64,000 bases of DNA from Gemmiger formicilis. Its GTDB lineage: Bacteria; Bacillota; Clostridia; Oscillospirales; Ruminococcaceae. The stretch's first letter is position 1. Each line of letters opens with the position of its first letter. The DNA lies in the NCBI RefSeq assembly GCF_024462815.1, contig NZ_JANGCG010000001.1:412909-476908 (forward strand). The letters run 5' to 3'. Of the stretch, positions 17,076 to 24,626 are shown one piece after another. The position numbers and the translations under genes are program-made. Below the pieces are notes generated by a model. It was not told where the DNA came from. It was given only the letters and a program-made list of their open reading frames with translations, and did not search any database.

Positions 17076-19071
17076 TCACATCACCCTCTGCGTCGGCATT
17101 GCGCGGCGCAAGGTACGGCAAAATCACGTCCTTATACCGCACCAGCGAATCATAGAACGGCTGGAACACGTTGCCGCCGGGTACTTCGCAGCGGAGAATT
17201 TCATCCAGCGAGTACAGGGCGGCATTCGACATTTCCACGTCGTCCGCATGGGGCAGCCCGTAGAAATCGTCGCTGACGTAGATGTAAATGGGCTTGTCCT
17301 CTCCAGGCAGCCCATAGCCCGGGCCGAGAAATTCCAGCTTATTGACGACCACGCCAAACTCCTCGGCAGCTTCACGCACAGCGGCCTGTGCAGGACTTTC
17401 GCCCTCCTCGATGTGGCCGCCAGCGCTGCACCAGCCACCGCCGTTCTTGCGGTAGCCGACCAAGATGTGGTGCTGCATCACGAGGATTACAGCCGCCGCA
17501 AACGGTTTTTGCTCGTCGGATTCGTCCTCTTGCGTCTGAGAACGCGAGGGGCGTTCTGTGGAGGGCGTATTTACTCCAAGCGGTGAAGTTATATTCTTTT
17601 GCGTTACGCCGCTTGTAGGGGCGTTTTCCTCGCCCAAACCGAAATCGTCAGATTCACCGCCAGCGCTGCCCACTTTGTCCAGCAGATCCTCGGGGTCGAG
17701 CGCTTCGCTGCTCTGCAACCCGGCGCGGACTTCTGCGGGGTCGATAGCCTGCATATCGACGTAGGTTTGAATCGTCTGCGCCGTTACCAGCTTCGTGTCG
17801 GCTTTCATCTTGTCGATGTTCGCCTGCTGCTCGTCGTTCATATTCCACAACGGATTGAACGTGATTTGGTAGTCCGGCATCTCCTTGATTTTGTGCTGGT
17901 ACACGCCGGACAGCAGAATCGCATCCAGCAGGCGGCGCAGGTTCGGTTTCAAGTTCTGCTTTTGGTCTCCCTCAACATAGTTGTAGAAGTTCTCCATGTC
18001 GCTCTTGCCCGTGGCGTTCTCGCCTGTCGGGCTTGCGCCGAACAAAAGCGTCTGCGGAATGTGCGACACCGACGAAAGCAAATTGCACTGTGCATCGAGG
18101 ATGTCCTTAACACCGCTCAACTGGAACGTCTGGAATGAGTAATCCTCGCCGTCCGAGTCGATGATGATGCTGTTCAGAATGCCCCGGGCCATGTCGATGG
18201 CATCAATGCGCTTTAGCACGTCATCCTCGCCGCTGGTCGTGGACAGCTTCGAGGACAAGCCTTTCATCTTGTAGATGGCCTGCACCGAGCGTTCCAGCAT
18301 ACGGACACCGTCGCCGTGGGCTGTCACCGTCTGCTGCAAGGCGCGCTTAATGCGGGTGTACTCCGGCGCACCCCAGTAGCGGTACACATTGGACGTACAG
18401 TTCTCCGGCAGACGGCCATTACGGAATACCAAGCAGCGGCTCTCGTGTACGGTAAACGACCCATACGACGAGAACACATAGAAATACTCGGGCTGCCCAG
18501 TCTTACCCCTGCGGTAGCTTTTCCTGTCGCCGGGGTTGTTATTGTACAGCGAGTTATAGTCCGGCTGAACGACGGCGCGCTCATACACCAGCAATTCGTC
18601 GATGTTGCGCACGTCATCCCAATTCAGTGGTTCATCCAGTCCTTTTCCGTCATCTACCATCATTACGATGATAGAGCCGCCGAACAGCCGCGACCACTTC
18701 AACGCGGTTGCAAGGTTGCCCTCAACATCGAGTTCGTCACTCTTTTCTTGCAGGTACTTTGTAACGTCCTCGTCGTTTACGCCGATGTCGTAGCCGTGCT
18801 TTACGGCTTCCTCGGCCGGCACGTCGATGATTTTTGCGAACAGGCCATCGCCCTCGTAGGCGGCGCATAGCTTACTGTCCAGCGTAGCGCCCTCGGCCAT
18901 AAACTCGAACTGCTCCGAGCTGTCCTTGGCCGTGCCGTACCTCGTAACCATGTTCACATAGCCGTCGCGGTGCAGCAGCTTTTTGCCCTCTTTTTGGGCA
19001 TCCAATTCTTCAAGAATCTCCTTGCCGCGCTGCACGAGGGCAAACGTGCGCAGGTTTCTTTCGTTTTCCAT
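17068..19071 (-). CDS. Portal protein (DUF1073/Phage_portal_3 type) with C-terminal Nudix domain
   Basis: A 667-residue protein. Residues 1-430 are a portal of the Phage_portal_3 (DUF1073) type: EGDGLFAKIIDVPAEEAVKH, YRYWGAPEYTRIKRALQQTV, and HIPQTLLFGASPTGENATG before the DQKQNLKPNLRRLLDAILLS clip/stem helix. Residues about 445-521 are a low-complexity linker (Ser, Thr, Glu, Gln). Residues 522-650 are a Nudix hydrolase domain with a full box GHIEEGESPAQAAVREAAEE followed by FGV (pattern Gx5Ex7REUxEExGU). Nudix enzymes cleave nucleoside-diphosphate linkages. Portals normally end near residue 450-500, so the fusion is the odd part. Reading is continuous with no stop between the domains. Confidence 0.85.
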   Translation of the reverse strand: MENERNLRTFALVQRGKEILEELDAQKEGKKLLHRDGYVNMVTRYGTAKDSSEQFEFMAEGATLDSKLCAAYEGDGLFAKIIDVPAEEAVKHGYDIGVNDEDVTKYLQEKSDELDVEGNLATALKWSRLFGGSIIVMMVDDGKGLDEPLNWDDVRNIDELLVYERAVVQPDYNSLYNNNPGDRKSYRRGKTGQPEYFYVFSSYGSFTVHESRCLVFRNGRLPENCTSNVYRYWGAPEYTRIKRALQQTVTAHGDGVRMLERSVQAIYKMKGLSSKLSTTSGEDDVLKRIDAIDMARGILNSIIIDSDGEDYSFQTFQLSGVKDILDAQCNLLSSVSHIPQTLLFGASPTGENATGKSDMENFYNYVEGDQKQNLKPNLRRLLDAILLSGVYQHKIKEMPDYQITFNPLWNMNDEQQANIDKMKADTKLVTAQTIQTYVDMQAIDPAEVRAGLQSSEALDPEDLLDKVGSAGGESDDFGLGEENAPTSGVTQKNITSPLGVNTPSTERPSRSQTQEDESDEQKPFAAAVILVMQHHILVGYRKNGGGWCSAGGHIEEGESPAQAAVREAAEEFGVVVNKLEFLGPGYGLPGEDKPIYIYVSDDFYGLPHADDVEMSNAALYSLDEILRCEVPGGNVFQPFYDSLVRYKDVILPYLAPRNADAEGDVNG

Positions 19072-19082
19072 GTGTTCCGCTC

Positions 19083-20471
19083 CTAAATCAGAGAATCCAA
19101 ATTGAAGATGCCGCTTTCGATCTCGGAGAAAGCGTTAGCTCCAGCATCGACCATATCCTTGAACTTTGATTCCGGGAAAGATTCAAGCTGGCTGACGAAT
19201 GGGTCGTTCCACGGGCCGAGCATGAGGTCGAACATACCAAACTGCCACTGGGCTGCCCACGGTTCTGCGCGGGTCTCCTTGCTGCCTGTCTCCTGCTTCA
19301 CAACGACCGGGAAGCCCGACAGGTACTTCATGTAGCTTTCGGCCTGTTCCTTGCCCGCCTGCCCGGGGTCTTGCGGTAGACGGGTCACGACATAGCCATA
19401 CCGCGACCTGTCCATAACGCAGGTGTTGTAAATGGTCTTGCGGACATCAGCGGCCGCCAGGCGTACATTTACCACGTCTGCGATAAGGTAGCGGCCATTG
19501 CGCCGCTTGCCCATGAGGACACCAGCGGTAGCAGCTGGTTCAGAACCATTCTCGCCGCTTTCGGTGGCGGCAAGGTCCCAGCAACGACACCAAGTAACGA
19601 CATCGTCCGGGATCTGCTCCAAGAACGCGCCGATTTGACTCCGCTTGAAGTACAGACCGGCGGCGGGCTTGATTTTCCAGTTGCCTTTCAGCAGACGTTC
19701 GCGGTCAATCAAGGCCAGTGACTTCAAGTTCGCCATGTACGCCGGGTCTTTCTCCAGCAGTATTTGATTATCCTCGATGTTCGACGCAATAAACGTGCAG
19801 CTTTTCACGCCGACGCGCTCTTTATCCGTCCGCAGGTCGAATTTCTCGTACAGTTCTTCCCTGCTGTCGCCCCATTCGATTTTCTCGCTGTGGCGGATGA
19901 AGTATCGGACAACGCCGGACCGCTCCTGTATCGGGTAGCCCGTCTCTTTGTCTATCCACCACGAGATGAAGTTGGCAACCCAGCTATCAGCGTCCGGGTT
20001 GCACGTCGCCCGCACATAGGGCTTTACGCCGCACGTTGTACGACAGCGGGATTGCAGATAGAAAAACGCTTTCTCGGTGAAGTGCGTCAACTCGTCAAAT
20101 TCCAGCAACGCAATCTGTGCGCCCTGCCACTTGAACAGTTCCTCGTCGCGCTCTTGGTGTTGAAAGCTGACGCGAGCACCGCTCTTGAACACCCATTGCA
20201 GTTTGGGGGATTTTCTCGGCACAGCACCCTTGATGCCGCCGTAGACCTCGAAACTTTCATCCCACAGGCCGCCCTCAACGGTTATCTGTACCGCGTTCTT
20301 ACGGAGAATGACCGCACCAAAATTTTTATTTCTGATGTGGCGCAGCGGCTCCATGAGGATAGCGAACGTCTTTCCCCCGCCAGCCGCGCCGCCGTAGATG
20401 ATGATGTCGGCATCCGAGGACATGAACTTTTCCTGCGGCCCGCGCTGGGGCTTAACTACCGTCTGAGCCAT
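19083..20471 (-). CDS. terL: Terminase large subunit
   Basis: About 462 residues from MAQTVVKPQRGPQEKF. The ATPase shows Walker A GGAAGGGKTF (about 27-36) and Walker B ALLEFDEL (about 121-128). The C-terminal nuclease half includes WDLAATESGENGSEPAATAG (first acidic site) and RLPQDPGQAGKEQAESY. It packages DNA into the procapsid through the portal encoded next. The start is ambiguous: ATG at 20469-20471 or 20475-20477; both overlap the small subunit gene by about 20 bases. Single-letter motif matches are clear, so this is a secure call. Confidence 0.92.
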   Translation of the reverse strand: MAQTVVKPQRGPQEKFMSSDADIIIYGGAAGGGKTFAILMEPLRHIRNKNFGAVILRKNAVQITVEGGLWDESFEVYGGIKGAVPRKSPKLQWVFKSGARVSFQHQERDEELFKWQGAQIALLEFDELTHFTEKAFFYLQSRCRTTCGVKPYVRATCNPDADSWVANFISWWIDKETGYPIQERSGVVRYFIRHSEKIEWGDSREELYEKFDLRTDKERVGVKSCTFIASNIEDNQILLEKDPAYMANLKSLALIDRERLLKGNWKIKPAAGLYFKRSQIGAFLEQIPDDVVTWCRCWDLAATESGENGSEPAATAGVLMGKRRNGRYLIADVVNVRLAAADVRKTIYNTCVMDRSRYGYVVTRLPQDPGQAGKEQAESYMKYLSGFPVVVKQETGSKETRAEPWAAQWQFGMFDLMLGPWNDPFVSQLESFPESKFKDMVDAGANAFSEIESGIFNLDSLI

Positions 20472-20934
20472 TACCATCACCGTCGTTTCTGCCGTTATCC
20501 GGCAAGTAGAACACAACATTGTTGGCATCCTCGGCGGCGGGAACAGGCTCTTGTCGCTGCCCCCACTCGCCGCGCCGTCTGTTGTTCAGCCAGTACATTT
20601 GTGCCATCGTGTCCGGCGCAATGTGCTTTTTCGTGGTTTTCACACGAACAGGCTTCACGGATCCGTCCGGGTTCACATCAACGATGCGTTCCGTTTCCTC
20701 TACGTCATAGCCGAGAGCGCGCTTATACAGCATCTTCTCGACCTTGGCATCGGCCATGTCCTTTCCGTTGGACAGGGATTCTAGGAAAGACGGATACTCC
20801 TTTTTCCAACGATGGAACGTGCGCACGGAAATCCGCATTGCTTTGGCTATTTCTTCGTCTGTCGCACCTTTTGACGCAAGCGACCACGCCCAATCGTCGT
20901 GATAATCCTTGTTATACTTCGAGGGCGGTGCCAT
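20452..20934 (-). CDS. terS: Terminase small subunit
   Basis: A 160-residue protein with an N-terminal helix-turn-helix (LASKGATDEEIAKAMRISVR, then TFHRWKKEYPSFLESLSNGK) of the kind that binds the pac or cos site, a middle oligomerisation segment with VEKMLYKRALGYDVEETE, and an end predicted to contact the large subunit (TMAQMYWLNNRRRGEWGQ). It lies directly upstream of terL with overlapping ends. Confidence 0.85.
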   Translation of the reverse strand: MAPPSKYNKDYHDDWAWSLASKGATDEEIAKAMRISVRTFHRWKKEYPSFLESLSNGKDMADAKVEKMLYKRALGYDVEETERIVDVNPDGSVKPVRVKTTKKHIAPDTMAQMYWLNNRRRGEWGQRQEPVPAAEDANNVVFYLPDNGRNDGDGNGSDGS

Positions 20935-20938
20935 GCGC

Positions 20939-21841
20939 TCACCTGCTTTCGTTCAGGTAATCTTCGCACAGACGCTCGATAAGTTCCCACCTATTCTTGC
21001 TGCTGACGATGCCAGCCTTTTCCGCTTTCTTGATGGCGCTCTTGATGGTATCGGCGGCATCTGCCGGAATCGCATTGCTGCCGAACAGCTTCGTGAGGTA
21101 CGTCCACTCTTCATCCTCATTGAAGCCGACGGCGTTCATGCGCTCGTTGGCATTCTCAATCATGGAGTGGACGGCTGCCCCCACATTGCGGATGTCCGTA
21201 AACTGCTGATACTTGCCAAGCGTCTCGACGAATTTCTGGCAATCATCGTAGGATGCCACGCCGACGATTTCCGACCCCTGCAATGCCTTTACCAGCACAT
21301 CCATGTCCGCGATCTGATGCGGCAGGAACGCAAAGGTTACATTCTTGAAGTCGAAATGCACGGCGGGCGAAGCCAGCTTCTCGTACTGTTCCAGCGGCTC
21401 CTCCATGATTTCCTTGCCGATGTAGCTTTCCAGCATGTCGTCCACGTCGGTAATCATCTTGCAAATCTCACGCAGCGTGGACTCGTCATCGAAGCCTGCA
21501 ATAGCGTTGTGGGCCAGCTGCTTCGCAGCGATTTGGGAGCGGGTCAGGCCGCTCACGTCGATAATGGCAATCAGTTCTTTGATGCCGGCGGCGCGGGCGC
21601 TCTTGATGCGGTGATGCCCGGAGACAATCTCCAACCTGCCATTGGACAGAACAAGGAATGGCAGGCTCTCCAACTGGCCGCGCTTCTTGATGTTCTGCGT
21701 CAGCTGGTCCTGCATCTCGTTCTTCATAATGCGGGCGTTGATGTCCTGCTCTTTCACGAAGTCGATGTTCACCTTGGCGATAACAAGGCCCGAACCCATG
21801 TCATAGATTACTTCGTAGTTTTTACTCTGTTCTCCTGCCAT
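20939..21841 (-). CDS. ParB/Srx-fold protein
   Basis: A 300-residue protein. Residues 15-105 form a ParB-like nuclease/Srx domain: DINARIMKNEMQDQLTQNIK, LPFLVLSNGRLEIVSGHHR and IKSARAAGIKELIAII. The GHHR box is the NTP-binding/catalytic motif. Residues 106-300 are helical with a DDESTLREICKMITDVDDML segment. Phage ParB-like proteins of this kind often sit beside terminase genes and DNA-modification genes. The start overlaps the 3' end of the methyltransferase-like gene by 34 bases. It may help methylate, nick or mark DNA before packaging, but this is inference. Confidence 0.7.
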   Translation of the reverse strand: MAGEQSKNYEVIYDMGSGLVIAKVNIDFVKEQDINARIMKNEMQDQLTQNIKKRGQLESLPFLVLSNGRLEIVSGHHRIKSARAAGIKELIAIIDVSGLTRSQIAAKQLAHNAIAGFDDESTLREICKMITDVDDMLESYIGKEIMEEPLEQYEKLASPAVHFDFKNVTFAFLPHQIADMDVLVKALQGSEIVGVASYDDCQKFVETLGKYQQFTDIRNVGAAVHSMIENANERMNAVGFNEDEEWTYLTKLFGSNAIPADAADTIKSAIKKAEKAGIVSSKNRWELIERLCEDYLNESR

Positions 21842-23208
21842 TGTTTTTCCTTTCTAAGCCACTCCGTGAGCGTTTCTTTCTCGCTGCGGGTATTGATGAT
21901 AGGCGCTTCATACGTCAGCTTGTAGCCCTGCTGCTTGTCCACAGCGCGGGAACACAGCTTCATAATGCCGCGCACCTCTTTGTTCTCCGGGTACTTGGTA
22001 ATCATGGCCGTGCGGATTTTCGTCACCTTTTCGCGGTCAAGTTCATCAAGCAGGGTGTCGCAAAACTCCCTGTTCTGCGCCAGCATATAGCAAAGGCGGC
22101 CGAGCCTGTATGTCTTATGCGGTACTTTCATCACATACCAGACAAACAGCGAGTCAGCCGCCATCTTGGAGATGCCGAATACTGCGGCAATGTAGCCGTC
22201 AATGAGGACAGCCCTGTTCCACGTTGCAGACGAGCCGACGAAGTTGTGCGTCCACAGTTCACGGTAATACTGCGCTTCGGCTGCCTTTATCTGAATGACG
22301 CGGATTTTGCTGTCCTCGCGGATTTCATAGTCGCGCGGGAGCATGCTGCACTCCAACGGTTCCAGCTTGCTTTCCGACGGGCGCTTAATTTTCTTACCGT
22401 GGGCCAGCGCTACGGCTTCTTCCTCGCGGTTCGTGGTGATGTAGCTGTTGAGGTCGGCGCGGGTACCGGCCCGGGCAAATATGGTATGCCCGACGGCTTC
22501 CCCTGTGCGCTTCTCTTGGTAACACACCACAAGCGCCTCGGAATTCATGCACAGGTCGTACAGCTGCTGGTGGCCCGTCGCCGGGTCGAACATCTGATAC
22601 GGCGGCTCTTTCCACGTCATCTTGCCCTGCGTGTCGTAGAACTTCTCATACCCCGAAAAGTATGTAGGCGGGTTGGCAATAACCAGCGCATGCGGGTCGT
22701 CAAGAACCTCGCGCAAGTGGTCCCACATATCGAGCGGACGATAACTCATGCCGTGCAGCAGTTCCCTTGTCGCGTCGATCTGCTTCTGTATGCTGGCGAT
22801 ATGCTCCGCCCTGCGGTACTTCAAATCCACAAGCATATTGTGGAAATACTCGGCACCCGCGCTCTTAGACGTGCGGAGATACATCTGCGCATACAGCGCC
22901 GTGGCCGGGTCGAGCAGTTCCTCGTCGCTGAATCCCTGCGCGTGGATTTCCAGCGGCGCAAGCGACTGGTCGGTAATCGCATACCCCAGCACCGATGTCA
23001 TCATGGACACGTCGCTCGTCTCGATTTGCTCGGGCTTAAAGCCGTTCCGCACCGCAAGGTTTGCCATTGCGAATGTACCGGCGCACGGCTCAACAAACCT
23101 CGTGTAGCCCGACTTGGCTGCCGTCTGAATCAGAGTGACGAGAAAACGCTGCTCCGCTGTGCCGAGACAGCCGAGGAACATCTCGCCGGGGTCTCTAAAG
23201 AACGCCAT
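21808..23208 (-). CDS. DNA methyltransferase-like protein with Mom-like C-terminal region
   Basis: A 466-residue protein. Residues 1-200 look like an adenine methyltransferase: RFVEPCAGTFAMANLAVRNG (SAM-binding motif I) and LVIANPPTYFSGYEKFYD (motif IV NPPT). The middle contains PPYQMFDPATGHQQLYDLC. Residues about 300-420 (IQIKAAEAQYYRELWTHNFV, SATWNRAVLIDGYIAAVFGI, YRLGRLCYMLAQNREF, KVTKIRTAMITKYPENKEVR) resemble a GNAT-like Mom fold. Proteins of this arrangement are annotated as putative antirestriction adenine methyltransferases; I recall this from family knowledge and have not tested it. The likely role is to modify phage DNA against host restriction. Confidence 0.6.
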   Translation of the reverse strand: MAFFRDPGEMFLGCLGTAEQRFLVTLIQTAAKSGYTRFVEPCAGTFAMANLAVRNGFKPEQIETSDVSMMTSVLGYAITDQSLAPLEIHAQGFSDEELLDPATALYAQMYLRTSKSAGAEYFHNMLVDLKYRRAEHIASIQKQIDATRELLHGMSYRPLDMWDHLREVLDDPHALVIANPPTYFSGYEKFYDTQGKMTWKEPPYQMFDPATGHQQLYDLCMNSEALVVCYQEKRTGEAVGHTIFARAGTRADLNSYITTNREEEAVALAHGKKIKRPSESKLEPLECSMLPRDYEIREDSKIRVIQIKAAEAQYYRELWTHNFVGSSATWNRAVLIDGYIAAVFGISKMAADSLFVWYVMKVPHKTYRLGRLCYMLAQNREFCDTLLDELDREKVTKIRTAMITKYPENKEVRGIMKLCSRAVDKQQGYKLTYEAPIINTRSEKETLTEWLRKEKQWQENRVKTTK

Positions 23209-23242
23209 TGCATCGAACCTCTTTCCTCAAAAAATGGGCAAC

Positions 23243-23271
23243 AAAAAAGAGCCACACAATCGTGTGACTCT
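23243..23271 (-). terminator. Intrinsic terminator after the tRNA-like element
   Basis: On the minus strand a 10-bp stem with one mismatch (AGAGTCACAC against GTGTGGCTCT, four-base loop) is followed by a run of six T. It lies 5 bases after the tRNA-like element and before the methyltransferase gene, with no obvious promoter between. Either the rest of the late operon depends on read-through or antitermination, or an unseen promoter lies at 23209-23242. Confidence 0.7.
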
Positions 23272-23276
23272 CTATA

Positions 23277-23347
23277 TGGACCGAACACGCGGCTTGGGCG
23301 CGGCCTCTGCATTGGATACGCAGCGTGCTACTGTACACCATGTTCGG
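23277..23347 (-). tRNA. Divergent tRNA-like element, possibly tRNA-Gly(UCC)
   Basis: Read on the minus strand from 23347: acceptor CCGAACA, linker TG, D stem GTGT/GCAC with a six-base loop, anticodon stem CTGCG/TGCAG with loop TATCCAA, a four-base variable region, T stem CGCG/CGCG with loop CCCAAGC, acceptor TGTTCGG, discriminator T and an encoded CCA. All stems pair and the anticodon would be UCC. Against it: the loop lacks U33, the T loop lacks TTC, the D loop lacks GG and the T stem has four pairs. It is either a decayed or unusual phage tRNA, or chance. Confidence 0.35.
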
Positions 23348-23354
23348 ATATAAA

Positions 23355-23392
23355 GTGGGCTGTAATCGGTCTAAGCGCTTCATACAGCCCAC
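23355..23392 (-). ncRNA. Hairpin upstream of the tRNA-like element
   Basis: A perfect 10-bp inverted repeat, GTGGGCTGTA against TACAGCCCAC, encloses an 18-base loop that itself holds the palindrome AAGCGCTT. It starts 9 bases past the stop of the DUF488-like gene and ends 7 bases before the tRNA-like 5' end. On the minus strand TTTATA follows, so it could be a weak terminator, a processing site or part of a larger RNA. Confidence 0.45.
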
Positions 23393-23401
23393 CGGGGAGC
23401 C

Positions 23402-23884
23402 TTAGAAGAATGATAATTGCTCGGGTTGTTTGGCCCTCTCTGCGGCTTCCTGCTCGGCCTTGATGCGTTTCTGCACAGCGGCGGGCAGCTTGGGTTCTTG
23501 CGGGTTGAATAACTCGCAAATCTCTTGCCCGGTTTGCAACTTCCACCATTCGGCGAACACTGTTCTGTGACACCATTCACCGGGAACGCGAACGTCCTCA
23601 TAGCAGCACAGGACAACATCTTTGCCGTAGGACAGATAGTTCTCCAAAATCCGCTTGATTTGGAACGGGCCCGTCTTGTCGAGGTAACGGAAGTACGGTG
23701 TTCTGAACCGTTCCACGTTTGTCTCGCTGAACAGCCAGCCCGGGGGCGCAATCTCCGCAATGTTGCCTTGCAGCTGATACTTCAAGGGGAATTTAGGAGG
23801 AGTGCGCGTTACCCCGACCACCGTGTACTTATCACCGGCAAGTTCCGGGTTTGAGTAGCGGCTGGTGAAAATCTTAGGCGGCAT
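23402..23884 (-). CDS. DUF488-like protein
   Basis: A 160-residue protein. The middle (ILENYLSYGKDVVLCCYEDV, then PGEWCHRTVFAEWW and QTGQEICEL) matches the DUF488 pattern in which a Cys-Tyr-Glu strand is followed by a C-H-R motif. The N-terminus PPKIFTSRYSNPELAGD also fits. DUF488 proteins are often tied to nucleic-acid modification or defence, but their chemistry is not established. It is the second gene of the operon started at the 24.1-24.2 kb promoters. Confidence 0.6.
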   Translation of the reverse strand: MPPKIFTSRYSNPELAGDKYTVVGVTRTPPKFPLKYQLQGNIAEIAPPGWLFSETNVERFRTPYFRYLDKTGPFQIKRILENYLSYGKDVVLCCYEDVRVPGEWCHRTVFAEWWKLQTGQEICELFNPQEPKLPAAVQKRIKAEQEAAERAKQPEQLSFF

Positions 23885-24125
23885 CGTTCTTCACCTCCCC
23901 GTACAGCTTCTTGACCGTATCGACACCCTTGCGGATCTCGTCGTTCAGATTGTAGCCGAGGGATTCATAGAACCGACCGTGTACCATGCACTCATAATCG
24001 CGCTTCATGGTGTCGGCCTGCTGCTTAGTGATTCCCAGCCGAAAATCCTTTGCGATTCGCAACGCTTCTTTGTACTGCGCACTTGCGACGTACTGGCGAA
24101 CCATATCGGACTTCTTCATTTCCAT
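23874..24125 (-). CDS. Hypothetical phage protein, first gene of the late operon
   Basis: About 83 residues from ATG 24123-24125 (MEMKKSDMVRQYVASAQYKE), behind AGAAAGAGAG. A TTG start further upstream would place the promoter inside the gene, so I reject it. The sequence ALRIAKDFRLGITKQQADTM and YECMVHGRFYESLGYNLNDE is compact and helical. I recall similar small unknown proteins in many Clostridia phages. Its stop overlaps the DUF488-like start by 11 bases. Confidence 0.65.
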   Translation of the reverse strand: MEMKKSDMVRQYVASAQYKEALRIAKDFRLGITKQQADTMKRDYECMVHGRFYESLGYNLNDEIRKGVDTVKKLYGEVKNDAA

Positions 24126-24141
24126 CGCTCTCTTTCTGGCA

Positions 24142-24213
24142 ATTTTAGCAGAAAACTTTCCAACTGTCAAGTTTCTGTATTATCATTATAACTTTTTACG
24201 TACTCTAAGTCAA
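24142..24213 (-). promoter_or_regulatory. Tandem promoters with repressor operator for the late operon
   Basis: Two strong minus-strand promoters. P1 has TTGACT (24213-24208), 17-base spacer, TATAAT (24190-24185). P2 has TTGACA (24170-24165), 17-base spacer, TAAAAT (24147-24142). The operator-like TTTCCAACTGTCAA at 24157-24170 covers the -35 of P2 and the early transcribed region of P1. The same motif is found at the genetic switch (32.9 kb) and at the right early promoter (42.0 kb), so the phage repressor should block this operon too. P2 leaves almost no leader, so P1 may be the main one. Confidence 0.75.
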
Positions 24214-24559
24214 TGATTTTTGACTTCTCTACGCTGTTTTTTCGCCAGTTTTACCGCTCTGAAAATCTCAGCCGGGGTCGCGCGTTTTTTGGTGTGACAA
24301 ATGCGAGAGAATCGCGGCGCGCTCATTTCCCGCTCATTTCTCCCTGCCCTGCTCCTGTTCAACGTTTTATCGCGCTTTTGCAAAACAGGCTCTCGGGCGT
24401 CTGCCGGGGCTTTCCTGCGGCGTACCGGGGTCTTGCGATGTGTCACTTTGCGCTGCTTTCGCGCGTCTTTACGCCCTGCGGGCGGCTGTCGCCGCCCTCT
24501 CCCCACCTCCGGTGGGTGGGCGTTCGTGTATTCTCTGTGACATATTGCTTCCTCACTCC
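24214..24559 (-). other. GC-rich gap without a convincing gene
   Basis: A 346-base stretch between the late promoters and the moron promoter. Both strands carry frames of about 115 codons, almost exactly antiparallel, as often happens in GC-rich non-coding DNA. The minus frame is Arg/Lys-rich, with no ribosome site I trust. A small hairpin (CCCCACC, loop, GGTGGGTGGG) lies near 24500. It may hold regulatory or boundary sequence, and I see nothing firmer. Confidence 0.4.
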
Positions 24560-24588
24560 TTGACATACTGACACAAATTCCCTACGAT
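24560..24588 (+). promoter_or_regulatory. Promoter of the PD-(D/E)XK moron gene
   Basis: TTGACA at 24560-24565, a 17-base spacer and TACGAT at 24583-24588, then a GATAGGAG ribosome site and ATG at 24627. No copy of the repressor operator is visible here, so expression in the lysogen is likely. Confidence 0.6.
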
Positions 24589-24626
24589 AGAATTACCGTG
24601 AAACACTTTCGATAGGAGATTTCATC

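Noticed and set aside
24210..24566. 118-codon Arg/Lys-rich gene on the minus strand
   Set aside because: It overlaps the strong late promoter, has a mirror frame on the other strand, and no credible ribosome site; left as a non-coding gap.
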